A program made the position numbers and the translations under genes. The notes beneath the pieces were generated by a model. It was not told the origin of the DNA. It saw only the letters and a program-made list of their open reading frames with translations, and ran no database searches. From NCBI RefSeq assembly GCF_905404315.1, contig NC_066266.1, positions 7,137,501 to 7,201,500 on the forward strand: 64,000 bases of DNA, written 5' to 3'. The stretch's first letter is position 1, and each line of letters opens with the position of its first letter. Shown piece after piece: positions 42,846-53,284 of this stretch. Source of the stretch: Leptidea sinapis. Taxonomy: Eukaryota > Arthropoda > Insecta > Lepidoptera > Pieridae.

Positions 42846-42879
42846 AGGCATAAAGGTGTTTAGTAACACCTTTATGCCT
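42846..42879. repeat. perfect 15-bp palindrome, 4-nt loop
   Basis: Arms AGGCATAAAGGTGTT and AACACCTTTATGCCT separated by TAGT. No flanking T-run or coding gene, so not a terminator. Confidence 0.9.
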
Positions 42880-43016
42880 TCACGCAAACTAACAGAAATA
42901 AATATATGAACGTACATTCGTAGAAAATAAATCTAGAATAATCTACACTGTGCTTCGCCGGAGTATATAAAGAGGGTGTCGTAAGAGGCGACTAGGGGCT
43001 TTAACGAGTGGGAAGC

Positions 43017-43285
43017 GTCTTTGCAAAGGAAGTCAGCTAGATAATGGGTATTGCAATGAAGCAGTAATGTGTAAGCTTTACATGTTTTGGCCTGAAGGGC
43101 ACCGTAACTAGTGAAATTACTGGGCAAATGAGACTTAACATCTTATGTCCCAAGGTGACGAGCTCAAATATTGTAGTGCCGCTCGAAATTTTTTGGTTTT
43201 TCAAGAATCCTGAGCGGCACTGCATTGTAATGATCAGGGCTTTATTATCATCAGCTCAACGTCCAAGTCATCACATCCCTTATTG
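43017..43285 (-). repeat. interspersed repeat S, inverted copy
   Basis: 'gtgaaattactgggcaaatg', AGACTTAACATCTTATGTCC and TCAAGAATCCTGAGCGGCAC are the inverse of the S blocks. Confidence 0.7.
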
Positions 43286-43676
43286 TTATAAAAAATATAT
43301 ATATTCAGCTTTTGTAATAATATCTTTCAAAACATGAAAGACGCATTAAGGAAATTGGAAGAGTAATCTTTGACTATTAGTTGGAACTGTCGAAAGTTCT
43401 AGTCTGTCTGTATTCCACATAATTGAGACTTGAGATTGGGGTCCTCAATCTCGTTTAGCAGGAACTCGTTAACAGGGTACACGGGATGTAATTATTAGCA
43501 CAATGAACAAAGTTCAGGGTTCTGTGTTTTCAAATTCAATGACTTCCAATGTGATTGACGATCAAGCCTTTAAAATTTAAATGGTTTGTATATAGTATTA
43601 TCTCAAAAGATGATAGGCAAAAATATATCGAAAGTGATACCCCAACCCCAACCAAAAGACATATTTTATATACTTA
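43286..43676. other. no gene recognised
   Basis: AT-rich spacer; nothing supportable. Confidence 0.35.
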
Positions 43677-44126
43677 CTAGCTACCCCGACAGACGTTGTT
43701 TTGTGTAGATAATAAAAAAATGCTATTTTAAAGGAATTTGCCAATAATATTTCATAATAATATTTTATGTTTTTTTTAAAGTTAAGTCCTGCATCGTTCA
43801 TAAAATTTTGTTTTTCAAATTTTATTTGTATATTTCAAAATATTAAGAATTATTTCGTAAAAAATGCTCCCTGTTGTTATAATGAAATTGTCTCACAGCG
43901 GAACTGTCAAACCGTGCATCATTAAATTCTCTCATAGAAAATATATGCATACAAATAAATATTGAAAATACAAATAATTATGGGTCCCAAATCGAAATAA
44001 AAACTATCCTATCTCTCAAGTTGGACCAAACTGCACTCCATGAAGTAATCCCCATTAAAATCCGTTCATTAGTTTAGGAGTCCATCGCGGACAAACAACG
44101 TGTCACGTAATTTATATATATTTAGA
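43677..44126 (-). mobile_element. Helitron H4 carrying a tRNA-like SINE piece
   Basis: CTAG at 43677-43680, H4 body on the - strand, 5' TC at 44126. Between about 43765 and 43828 about 70 bp not found in other H4 copies interrupts it: 'aagtcctgcatcgttcataa' and AATTTTGTTTTTCAAATTTT, the 3' half of the tRNA-like unit at 2032-2134. Confidence 0.75.
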
Positions 44127-44643
44127 TTATCATAATTGGAAAGGAAATTTTATGCAGATATATAATTAGCAGGTCAACTGTTACGATTATCTGTCCGAGC
44201 GAAGATATTCGGTTCTCAATAATATTTTTGAAGTAAAACTTCTTTAGACGCGACTTGGCTCAGAAATTTCTTCAGACGGAAGTAACGCTCAGTAAAAAAG
44301 TCAAATGAAACAATTTTTTGAGCAGTTTTTAAAAGAACATTTCAATAGGCTCAGTAATAATTTTTGAAAATCTCCAAGTGTATAATTACTACTATTGTAA
44401 TAAATTATATATAGGTTATCAGAATTTTGCTGACATTTGCGACATTCGTTAATATTTTTTATGGTTTCTTCGTCCATTATTAGCATAGGCAAAGGGTTCA
44501 AGCTCATACAGCCATATTCGTTAATGTTCAATAACAACGTAATATTCATATGTGATAACATAACTTTCAATTTCTTATTATAAATTATTTTATTTAATGA
44601 GTGAATATTTTCAAATATGCAAATGGTAGTAATGAATTATAAA
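44127..44643. other. unrecognised, with a weak 89-residue frame
   Basis: A - strand frame at 44301-44570 (NINECRKCQQNSDNLYI inside) has no motif that I know. AT-rich, probably chance. Confidence 0.3.
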
Positions 44644-44846
44644 TCCTATTAATATTATAAATGTGAAAGTTTGTATGTCTGGATGTATGTTTGTACTTCG
44701 TTAACACAAAAACAACTGAATGGATATTGATGAAACTTTACAATAATATAGCTTACAATCCAGAATAACACATAGGCTTATTATTTATAAAACTATCGCG
44801 TGAATTATACTTTATATGGCAAAACAACGTTTGCCGGGTCAGCTAG
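44644..44846 (+). mobile_element. short Helitron, family H3
   Basis: 203 bp. Starts TCCTATTAATATTATAAATG and ends ACGTTTGCCGGGTCAGCTAG. The last 90 bp are almost the same as in the copy at 35875-36213, while the middle differs. Confidence 0.8.
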
Positions 44847-46349
44847 TAGAATATAAAATGAAAATAATAATCAACGAAAAATCTAACAAAGCTCCTCAGT
44901 AATACGTGAGTGCTTATTTCGTAACAAGGCTTTATTTAACATAATATATATTAATATACATTAGTATCTGTTAATTATTCCTAAAGTTATTTAATATTAA
45001 GTTTTACTTCAATCACGCGTAAAGATTACACGCACACACTCTTTTTTTGTAGTAGTTACGCTTTATCAGAACTAATCTTGAGCACAAATGGAGAACTGCG
45101 TATTCGTTTCTTTATACAAACAAATAATGTCTTCATATTAATATAGTCTGTATATGGCTAACTACAGACATATCTGTGTAAAAATGGTTTTTAAAAAATA
45201 AAACTAATAAATAAAAAATAAAAAATATAATATGTGACCTTTCGGATTTTGAAGAGTTCCCTGGTCTGTCTTCGGAGTCCACCAAGATCCAATATTCGTC
45301 AGCTAATGTTCTTGTTGTGGGCAACAAAAACCGTTGGAGTTACACGTTTATAAAGGGGCGTAATTCCAGAAAAACGTTCCAAGCCAAATCATGTCGAAAT
45401 TGAGTTGACAACACAAAACTGGTCACGTGATTCATATTAATGGACTGACAAAAAATGGCAGCCCTACTGTCATTCTTTAAATGACATCATGATTTAGTAG
45501 CCCAACCCACATGTATGGTATACACTAACATGATGTTTGTAGCTTGAAAAGATTTTCAGGAACTACGTACAATGTACTATAATGGAAATAATTATCTTAA
45601 GCTTTTGTTTTTCTTCTACAAAATGGCCCGGGACAGCAAATATCTCTCTTTTATTTGTAAGCCAATATCGTCAAAATAGTGAACCATAAATACAATAAAA
45701 ATTTATAATTTATTTCTAACGTACATATTTTGGTAGTAACAAATTGATTTTGGTATTAAAAGTAAATAATATTTGTCTATTATACTACATTATTTGAACA
45801 AATATTTAAATAGTTATGACAATGATGTTAAACAACAGAGTGAGGGATATTATGGTGCGGTGCGGTGACGGGCTTATGGGCGATCGGACGACTTCGGGCG
45901 GAGGGGTTATTAATTTTAAACACCTATAGTTCCGATTAAAAGTTGCATTTTCAATGACTTTTAACAAATCGCAGGATTAATCATTAAAAGAAGCAGATAT
46001 TCAATTGGGCATGCCATGCTTTTTCCCTCGCCCTTTAACTCTACGTGGCAGATGCTCCTAAATTGCAAAATCTGCATGTTAATGCTGACGTAGTTCGATG
46101 TTTAAAATTTTAAAAATAGATTTAAGAATACTATTTCAATAATTTTTATCATTTGTAGTTTTACATAATTTGTATATAAACTGTCCCGCACCAGTATTAT
46201 TTTTCATCAATTCATTAATTCGCCAAACAAATGAACAGCACGTTGCAAATACATTTCTTACATTTCTTCTACCTGTTGGCGGCCCAATTCTAGATCTGAT
46301 CCCTATAACTAGATTAAGGCTATTATTATTAATCGTCAGCCTAGGGTAA
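44847..46349. other. no gene recognised
   Basis: AT-rich intergenic DNA. A GC-rich patch at about 45855-45905 (GTGCGGTGCGGTGACGGGC) stands out but has no frame. Confidence 0.4.
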
Positions 46350-46636
46350 CTCTCTAAGAAAGAAGCGATTCACTCATTGCATGAAACGTGCAGTCATTGA
46401 TAGATTGACAGATGACGGCTATAATCTTGTAAAACACGGAGATCCACTACGTTTTAAGCAACTGTTGGCTTTCAAACTCAGCTGGATTATACTTCGTCAC
46501 CAATCGCCATACTGTAATTACTACTATTTCAGACTTATGTTAAATCACTGCACGTTTCATACTAAACTAAATTTCAATGTTTACTTAGACAGCCCCGCCT
46601 CTTATTATTACGTAGTATTAAAATCCTCTTTGTAAT
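46350..46636 (+). mobile_element. MITE family B, uninterrupted copy
   Basis: 'tctctaagaaagaagcgatt' to TACGTAGTATTAAAATCC. The inner pair ATGAAACGTGCAGT / ACTGCACGTTTCAT is perfectly inverted. Used here as reference for the split copies at 6800 and 38685. The short frame inside has no meaning. Confidence 0.7.
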
Positions 46637-47069
46637 CCGTATTCCAGAATGAATATGACCTGGCTATAATAAATATTTTTGAAAACAATTCCTTTGAAAG
46701 TTTAAGTAAACATCACCTCAAAATAATAAAAGGAAAATTGTCTGAAGAACAATAATGCCGGAAACTCCTTGTCCGCCTCGAACTGTAATGTAATTTATTC
46801 TTTTATAAAATACTTCAAACAAAATTAGCTTTGTTAAAGAAAAACAACGCCTCTTCAATTAACTGTTCGTTACGCATAGCTTTAATACACAAAAAGAGAT
46901 AAGTAATTGTTATGAATCGAAGAAACCAACCTGTGGGTCATTCGATAAGATTTTTTTATGGCAAACCAAGCAGCCCAATAATTTTGACAGTATATATGAT
47001 TGTTTAAAAGAAGATATAAAATACGTTATATATTCTAAAATACTTCACAGTTAAAGCTAATTGAGCAAT
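46637..47069. other. no gene recognised
   Basis: AT-rich spacer with nothing supportable. Confidence 0.35.
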
Positions 47070-47413
47070 TTTATTTTTTTTACGGAGAAGGAGGACACGG
47101 GTACGGGTCGCCTGATGTTAAGTGATCACCGCCTAACACATTCTCGTGAAGCACCAGAGGAATCACAGGAGCGATAACCGATAACCAGGGCTTAAGCGTT
47201 GTCGTATCATCCCGGAAACACCGCTCAAGGAAGCCCATTCCACAGCTCTGTTGTACATGGAAGAAAGTTCCTTGAAAACCGCACTGTGGAGGAACGCCAC
47301 ACATTCAGATCGTGGGGATGATCTTCTAATTTGTGGGGTGTCATGCGAAGGTGGATTTCGGCGGCAGGAATCACGTGAAACAGTTGAACACATATTCTGA
47401 TAGGCTGACACAA
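47070..47413 (-). pseudogene. family Q LINE tail, inverted copy
   Basis: On the - strand encodes IPAAEIHLRMTPHKLEDHPH, then DLNVWRSSTVRFSRNFLPC and TELWNGLP. A frameshift follows. GGTGATCACTTAACATCAGG marks the 3' UTR. Confidence 0.7.
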
Positions 47414-47454
47414 TGAAGCGACGTCTCTAAGATATGCGTTTCACGTGACTAAAA

Positions 47455-47635
47455 TGATTTATAGAACGATGAAGCTGTAAATATTGATTTGAAAGAGTAG
47501 AAATGAGTTTCTTGCCACTTCTTCTCATTAAAGTTCAACATTTTCCAAAGTTGTCGTAAATATAAAAAGGAAACTTTTGATATTCATAATTGTCATTTTC
47601 TTGACCTACACGAATCAAGTAATTGTGATTTGATT
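47455..47635 (+). repeat. LINE 3' end, family X
   Basis: AATGATTTATAGAACGATG, 'gagtttcttgccacttcttc' and a terminal GTGATTTGATTTTG. Confidence 0.6.
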
Positions 47636-47670
47636 TTGATGGGCCAGAACTAAACACTTTTTTTTTTCAT

Positions 47671-47925
47671 GAAAATAAGGGACAAGAGGAGCAGGACGTT
47701 CAGTTGATGGTAACTGATACGCCCTGCCCATTAAAATGCAGTGCCGCTCAGGATTGTTGCAAAACCCAAAAATTCTGAGCGGCACTACAATTGCGCTCGT
47801 CACCTTGAGACATAAGATGTTAAGTCTCATTTGCCCAGTAATTTCACTAGATACGGCGTCCTTCAGACCGTAAAACAATAATGTTTACACATTACTGCTT
47901 CACGGCCGAAATAGGCGCCGTTGAT
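47671..47925 (+). repeat. interspersed repeat S
   Basis: AGGACGTTCAGTTGATGG to GAAATAGGCGCCGTTG; the last 60 bp of the family are missing. Confidence 0.75.
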
Positions 47926-48154
47926 GTTATATAGAGATGTTTTAAGAAATCATTGTTACATTATAGATTAATAAAAGAGTAATAAAGAAAAACTATAACT
48001 CCTCGTTCGAGCTAGAAATGCCTTTACGAGCGTAATATCTGACATTAACACTAAAGTATAGAAAAATTACAAGTTTTATTACCCTTTTAGAATATTAATT
48101 CAAAAGGTATCATTAGATCGCTTTTGAACTTGTGAAGACGAAAGGTACTTTTTT

Positions 48155-48620
48155 TGTTTTGTTTTATTTACTCATATTAAAAAAAAGAGTACAATGAAAA
48201 CTTAAAACTAAGATGCGCCACAGAAACCTGTGTAGGTTTATGTGTGGTGCAAATGCATCACTTCGCTCACAACTACTGTACTTAAGAAGTATTTATATCA
48301 ATATTTTATTATTATACATAAGAAGGTATATTGTTAAATAACAAAAGAAGATATATATTTTTTTTTTATATTTCAATAGAAATATAAAAAAAAAAAAAAC
48401 TTATAAACATAAATATTAAACTGTTAACACCAGCCATTACATCCCCTTTTCCTCTTAGTGTATACTGCATATTGTTAAATGCGTATTTACACGAATTTTT
48501 ATTTTTGAGGATGATTGTGTATAGATCTTCAGGTAAGTTATTTAATATGTTAGGTAGCATATATTCCCACGTCCTTTTGCCATACACATTAACATACCTA
48601 GGTAAAATATATCTGGTTTG
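48155..48620 (-). pseudogene. LINE tail related to the RT at 9957-11765
   Basis: Encodes VYGKRTWEYMLPNILNNLP and EDLYTIILKNKNS, alignable with VYGKITCNYVLPRILNTLP and NDLIDIYLQKKNF in the larger element. Also shares the 3' UTR block at 48233. 5'-truncated; frame ends in an A/T-rich run. Confidence 0.65.
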
Positions 48621-48704
48621 ATTAACTTGATGGTTATATATAAGTCAAATAAACTTTATTCAATTAGGCTTAAACTAAGCTTTTGAATGGTTCCTATATC
48701 TTAA

Positions 48705-49415
48705 TCTTCATATATATAAATTACGTGACACTTTGTTTGTCCGCGATGGACTCCTAAACTAATGAACGGATTTTAATGGGGATTACTTCATGCAGTGCAG
48801 TTTGGTCCAACTTGAGAGATAGGATAGTTTTTGTTTCGATTTGGGACCCATAATTATTTTTATTTTCAATATTTGTTTTGTATGGACATATTTTCTATGA
48901 GAGAATTTAGTGACGCATGGTTTGACAGTTCCGCTGTGAAACAATTTCATTATAACAACAGGGATAATTTTTTACGAAATAATTTTTGATATTTTGAAAT
49001 ATTATTGGAAAAGTTCTATAAAACAGCATTTTTTTATTATATACAGAACATTAACATATCTCGTCACATTAGCTGTTTTGTATCACTTTATGTAATTTAC
49101 TTCCTCAAAACTTTCCAAGAATCCTTTTAACCTAACCCCAATCAACTATCATTATTTCCGCGGAAAGAACATTTTTCAGCTTTTCTTTCAACCTGCATCT
49201 TCTCTAGAAACAAAACGTTTGCACAGAATTCATTGAGTTCAGGTTTGACCGTAAAGGCATAAATTACTTTCCTGAGACAGGGCAGAACTATACATATAAC
49301 GAGGTTAAATGCTTCGATTAATAAATATATTTTACCTTCCCAATAATATCTGAATAAATAGTACAAACTAACTAATACTAACGCCCCCTTTTTGAACGTC
49401 TGTCGAGGCAGCTAG
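48705..49415 (+). mobile_element. Helitron H4 with a ~345-bp foreign insert
   Basis: Starts TCTTCATATATATAAATTAC; body as in other H4 copies to 49047; ends GAACGTCTGTCGAGGCAGCTAG-type sequence with CTAG at 49412-49415. The bases between about 49048 and 49393 occur in no other H4 copy here. Confidence 0.8.
49142..49366 (-). pseudogene. unassigned coding-like fragment inside the Helitron
   Basis: 74-residue - strand frame with ordinary protein composition: FNLVICIVLPCLRKVIYAF, then TVKPELNEFCANVLFLEKMQ and VERKAEKCSFRG before a stop. Lies wholly in the segment foreign to the Helitron. May be a captured exon end with some 3' UTR, or another TE. I do not recognise the protein. Confidence 0.3.
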
Positions 49416-49990
49416 TAATATATATCTTTTAACTATTTAAAACTTGAAATTGAATCTACCATAATATAATCGGAAAAGTAGAGCTCGTGAGAAGAACATA
49501 AAAGAAACTCAACGGCCATCATGATAGAGAATATTTTAGAATGGCAGTAACATACAAAACTAATTAGTTTGTAAGGTGCTGAATCCAATTATATGAATCG
49601 AGTCCAATGTTAAAAGCATTTTAAACATTAAATATTTCATAAAATGTAGTATGAATCAACCTTTAGAGCTTGAATTCATTATTTGTGGATGCTTCGTGAA
49701 CATGATGGTCGTGATTACGGTCATAATTAATTATCTTTAATCGTATCAAAGCCTTAAAGCAATTTTCTAACCGTTTTAAAGTATAAATAGAATGGCAACA
49801 CAGAAAGCATGAATTCTACAAACATATTGAATTAAAACCCCGTTTCGAAATAATTTATAAACATTTGTTCGAGCATTTTTGAAACTTTGACCTACATAGG
49901 GATGCAATAGAAGAATAAAGTTCACAGGGAAATAATATTAAAGTGACATAGTATCCTAAAAGATAGAAAATTGCCTAAAGTAACTGTTCA
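49416..49990. other. no gene recognised
   Basis: AT-rich spacer between two Helitron ends. Confidence 0.35.
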
Positions 49991-50019
49991 ACGCGGACGA
50001 AGTCGCGTGTAAATGCTAG
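49991..50019 (+). mobile_element. Helitron 3' end, family H5, intact hairpin
   Basis: CGCGGACGAAGTCGCG hairpin, then 12 bases and CTAG. Matches the canonical Helitron 3' layout. The 5' part was not found. Confidence 0.7.
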
Positions 50020-50199
50020 TAAAGAATAAAGATCGTTATAGCTGCATTGCTTTCTTTATTCTATATATTTTCTTTACAATATAGAAGAACCATACAATAT
50101 TTTGGAATGAAGTTCTTTTGCGTGGTCAGTGGAGTAAACTGACAGAAGATGTTACGTTACGACAAGCCCTATGTCCTATGTCCACAGCTGAGACATGAG

Positions 50200-50556
50200 A
50201 TAAACATGAACAGGAGAATTATATTATATGGACGGAATTGAGAATCTAAACCAATCTCAAATTCACAGAAACACACATAAAAATCATCAAAATAGGTCCA
50301 GCCACTTAGGAGGTAGTTCAATTGAGAATCTAAACCATTCTCGAATCCACCTGATGACATACACTAATCTCAAATTCACTGGAAGATACAAAAAATCATT
50401 AAAATCAGTCCAGCCGTTTAGGAGGTAGTTCAATTGTGAATCTAAACCATTCTCAAATCCACTTGAAGACACACAGAAAGTTTCATTAAAATCGGTCCAG
50501 CCGTTAAGGAGGAGTTCAGTTACCACAGACGCACAATAGAAATATATATATTAAGA
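50200..50556 (-). mobile_element. Helitron 5' region with three tandem units
   Basis: On the - strand begins TCTTAATATATATATTTC. About three units of 84-111 bp start near 50235, 50319 and 50430 (+ coordinates), each with 'gaatctaaaccattctcaaa' and GTCCAGCCGTTTAGGAGG. The repeated peptides seen when translated (ENGLDSQLNYLL) are only a by-product. Confidence 0.65.
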
Positions 50557-50749
50557 TATGCGAGCCATTTGCTGCAATAAATTCTGCTTGATAACAGTTT
50601 CGTTATATAGTTAACTAAAAATAAAAAACGTGCCTAAAAATTAAACTAAAAAGTAGAAAATAAAATTAAATAAGTTCAAATTAGGAATACTGTGATTAAC
50701 AACAATATGAATCTTATCGTAAAAGCAACGACGTTCTATACATATAATA

Positions 50750-51040
50750 ATAATAATAATATTGACACACTTTTTACACAAATTATCTTGCCCCAGATTA
50801 AGCATATATAGCCTGTGTTATGGGTTACATGACAATGATATATTTAATACAATATGTACTTAAACATACATATATGCATATAAACATACATAATAACATG
50901 CATATAACATTTAAACATCCATGACTCGAAAACAAACATCTATATTCATCATATAAATGCTTGCACCTACCGGGGTTCGAATCCCGGTAGGTGCAAGCTT
51001 AGTAGGTAGGATCGCTAACCACTCGGCTATACAGGTTACA
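50750..51040 (-). repeat. tRNA-derived SINE Sn with a palindromic head
   Basis: Body as in the copy at 13466. In the head the normal sequence after the B-box is replaced by the inverse of the preceding bases, giving a perfect 16-bp palindrome with an 8-nt loop at 50959-50998. Confidence 0.8.
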
Positions 51041-51044
51041 TATG

Positions 51045-51145
51045 GACATATCATTCCCAGTCTGATAGCGGAACGGCAAAAGTTTGTTGTCTTAAAGACA
51101 ATGTGAGCACATTTTTCTCCTTAATCGTATGTCAACTGTGTGTCA
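51045..51145 (+). repeat. interspersed repeat V, second copy
   Basis: GACATATCATTCCCAGTCTG and 'agcggaacggcaaaag' as at 26168. Confidence 0.55.
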
Positions 51146-51149
51146 GCAT

Positions 51150-51250
51150 AATGTCAATCATGACAAGTCATGATTGACATTGTACATCACATGTATTCAC
51201 TATACATTTTTATAGCACACTTAGGTCAAGACCTAAGTGTGCTATAAAAA
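51150..51250. repeat. two consecutive perfect palindromes with AA loops
   Basis: First: AATGTCAATCATGAC and GTCATGATTGACATT (51150-51181, 15-bp arms). Second: 51207-51250, 21-bp arms built around TATAGCACACTTAGGTC and its inverse. Both have a 2-nt AA spacer. Confidence 0.95.
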
Positions 51251-51490
51251 GTGCATAAATAATACATTAACGACTCAAAAAATGATGGTGTGACTTACCA
51301 GTGGTAAGGTTATTTTATTTATTATATAAGATTGATATACAAAAAGTGGAAGTAATTTAAAAAAAACGTTTTTTTTTTTTTCATTAAATATGGTACAATA
51401 TTATTTACAAGTCGCCAGACAAGATCCGCTAGTCAGATTGGGACACATGAAAGGACACAGTCAGAATTGAAAACAATAGAGGCGCTCTAT

Positions 51491-51690
51491 TTAACCGACT
51501 TCGAAATGGGGGGAGGTTCTCAATTCGTCGGTATGTTTCTTATGTTTGTTCCCTCAGAACTTTCGACTCGGTGAACAAATTTTGATATCTTTTTTTATTT
51601 GAAAGCTGGTGCTTCCCGTGTGCCTCATAGCAATTTGGTCCAGATCTGACAATGACAACCATGAGAAAACCATATAAGTCTTTCTATATG
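51491..51690 (+). repeat. widespread lepidopteran 'accgacttc' repeat
   Basis: AACCGACTTCGAAATGGGG, GGAGGTTCTCAATTCGTCGG, then a decayed body ('gatctgacaatgac'). An inverse end is at 41893-41933. Confidence 0.5.
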
Positions 51691-51894
51691 TACGTGCGCG
51701 ACAAATTTACGAATAACTCAATATCGCGCCAGCCGGCTTTGATTTTGTATGAGTTGCTATTTCATACTGTTACTATATTATGCTAGTTCATACTGTTCTG
51801 TGTCTATATGTATAGAACGTCATTGTGTAAAAGCTAAAATAATTTATGCGTCTAGATTGAGACTGTTTTTGTTTGATTAATATATTATTGAAAA

Positions 51895-52005
51895 TATTTT
51901 TTAAAATAAATTGAAATTAATAATTTAATTGAAACTACATTTTAAAATTCCAAAATTTTAATACTAAAAATTCTAAGTTTTCACTTTTACCGGCAGTCTC
52001 TAGAA
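51895..52005 (+). repeat. AT-rich repeat W
   Basis: 'attgaaattaataattt' to GTTTTCACTTTTACCGGCAG, as at 5130-5225. Confidence 0.45.
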
Positions 52006-52510
52006 GTGCCAAAACTTTTTTTAAGTTTCTTTCGGCTACATTGGTGGGGCTGATGCTAGGATATGTGATGAATAACGTTACTTTAAAAAAAAAAGGTATT
52101 CAATTCTACGCAAATTGAACGCACGAAATTGCGAATAAAACCGGATTAAATCGAGACGTATACGGGTATTACACGGGCAGAATAACCGGCGCCGTACAGT
52201 AATATTTAATGATCTTTATTTTAAACAGCGAAGATAAAATAAATGGGACTTAAAAATTTCGATTAACAGTACTCGTAAACACTCTTCACGTCGTTAAGTC
52301 GGGGAAGCAAACAAAAACTTTACTGCTAATAGACATTTTATCTTTTTACTTTGCAATAACTTGGATACATTCTATTTATTTTTGGCGAAATAAAAATATA
52401 TAGCAACATTTAAAAAAATACTGCTCAGTTGTAAATTGTACAATCCACAACTCGGGATTGATAGGAAGGGACGTACCATCATACAAGGTATAATAATTAA
52501 TATTATATGT
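52006..52510. other. no gene recognised
   Basis: AT-rich sequence without supportable features. Confidence 0.35.
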
Positions 52511-53280
52511 GTCGCAGGGAAATGATAATAACAGAGATTTGGTCAATTCCCTAAGTGATTTGATCAAATCACGGAGAATGTTTAAAGAACAACACGATTT
52601 TATCATTTCTCTAAACCCCCGTCTTACCCGGACAGGTTAGGTGGAATGCAAAGAGTATAATAATATATAGGGAAAAGAGAGCTCTCTCTACGCATTATGA
52701 GCTGGATAACTAACTCTACTTTTTAATGTAGGTATTGCAATTTTTTACCATGTTGAAATTGCGCGTAGAGTTAGTTATTTAATTTTGTCCCAACATAGAA
52801 CATAAAGGATAGATTTAGTAGTGTAAATATGCAAGATGTTACACGAGAGCTACATACATGCGCAAACGCTAGAAGTAGCCGCCATTTTATGACCAGTGAC
52901 ACAATTAAAGAAAATTTGAAAGGTTTCAAAGCGAATGACAACTGAAAAAGCTTTCATTTTTGGGCCAATTAACAGATGGCACTACAGTATTCTGAAAACG
53001 TCACTTTAAGGCGTCTGTCCCACCCCTGGTGGAATGGTATGACGGGCCATTCCCGCAAACCTAACCTGTCCGTGTCGGGGTATGACTCGAGTTTGATGCT
53101 CGCTTCGCTCGCTTCTACATCCTAAGTTCTTCTACTGAGTCACTCATTGTCATTTCACAGAACCAACCCTGGCATTTGATCAAATCACTAGATTTGCTTC
53201 GAGAAATGATAAAACCGTGTTGTTATTTTAACATCCTCCAAAATTAGACCAAATCACTGTTTTTATCATATCCCTGCGAC
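52511..53280. mobile_element. 770-bp element with long nested inverted repeats
   Basis: The left end GTCGCAGGGAAATGATAATA and the right end TATCATATCCCTGCGAC are inverted, and similarity continues inward for about 100 bp (GATTTGGTC, ACAACACGATTTTATCATTT). A second inverted pair around GACAGGTTAGGT / ACCTAACCTGTC lies farther in. No transposase inside. The TSD is unclear. Confidence 0.7.
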
Positions 53281-53284
53281 TTAT

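Noticed and set aside
50169..50526. Protein with repeated ENGLDSQLNYLL units
   Set aside because: By-product of three tandem DNA units in a Helitron 5' region; frames overlap and have no gene context.
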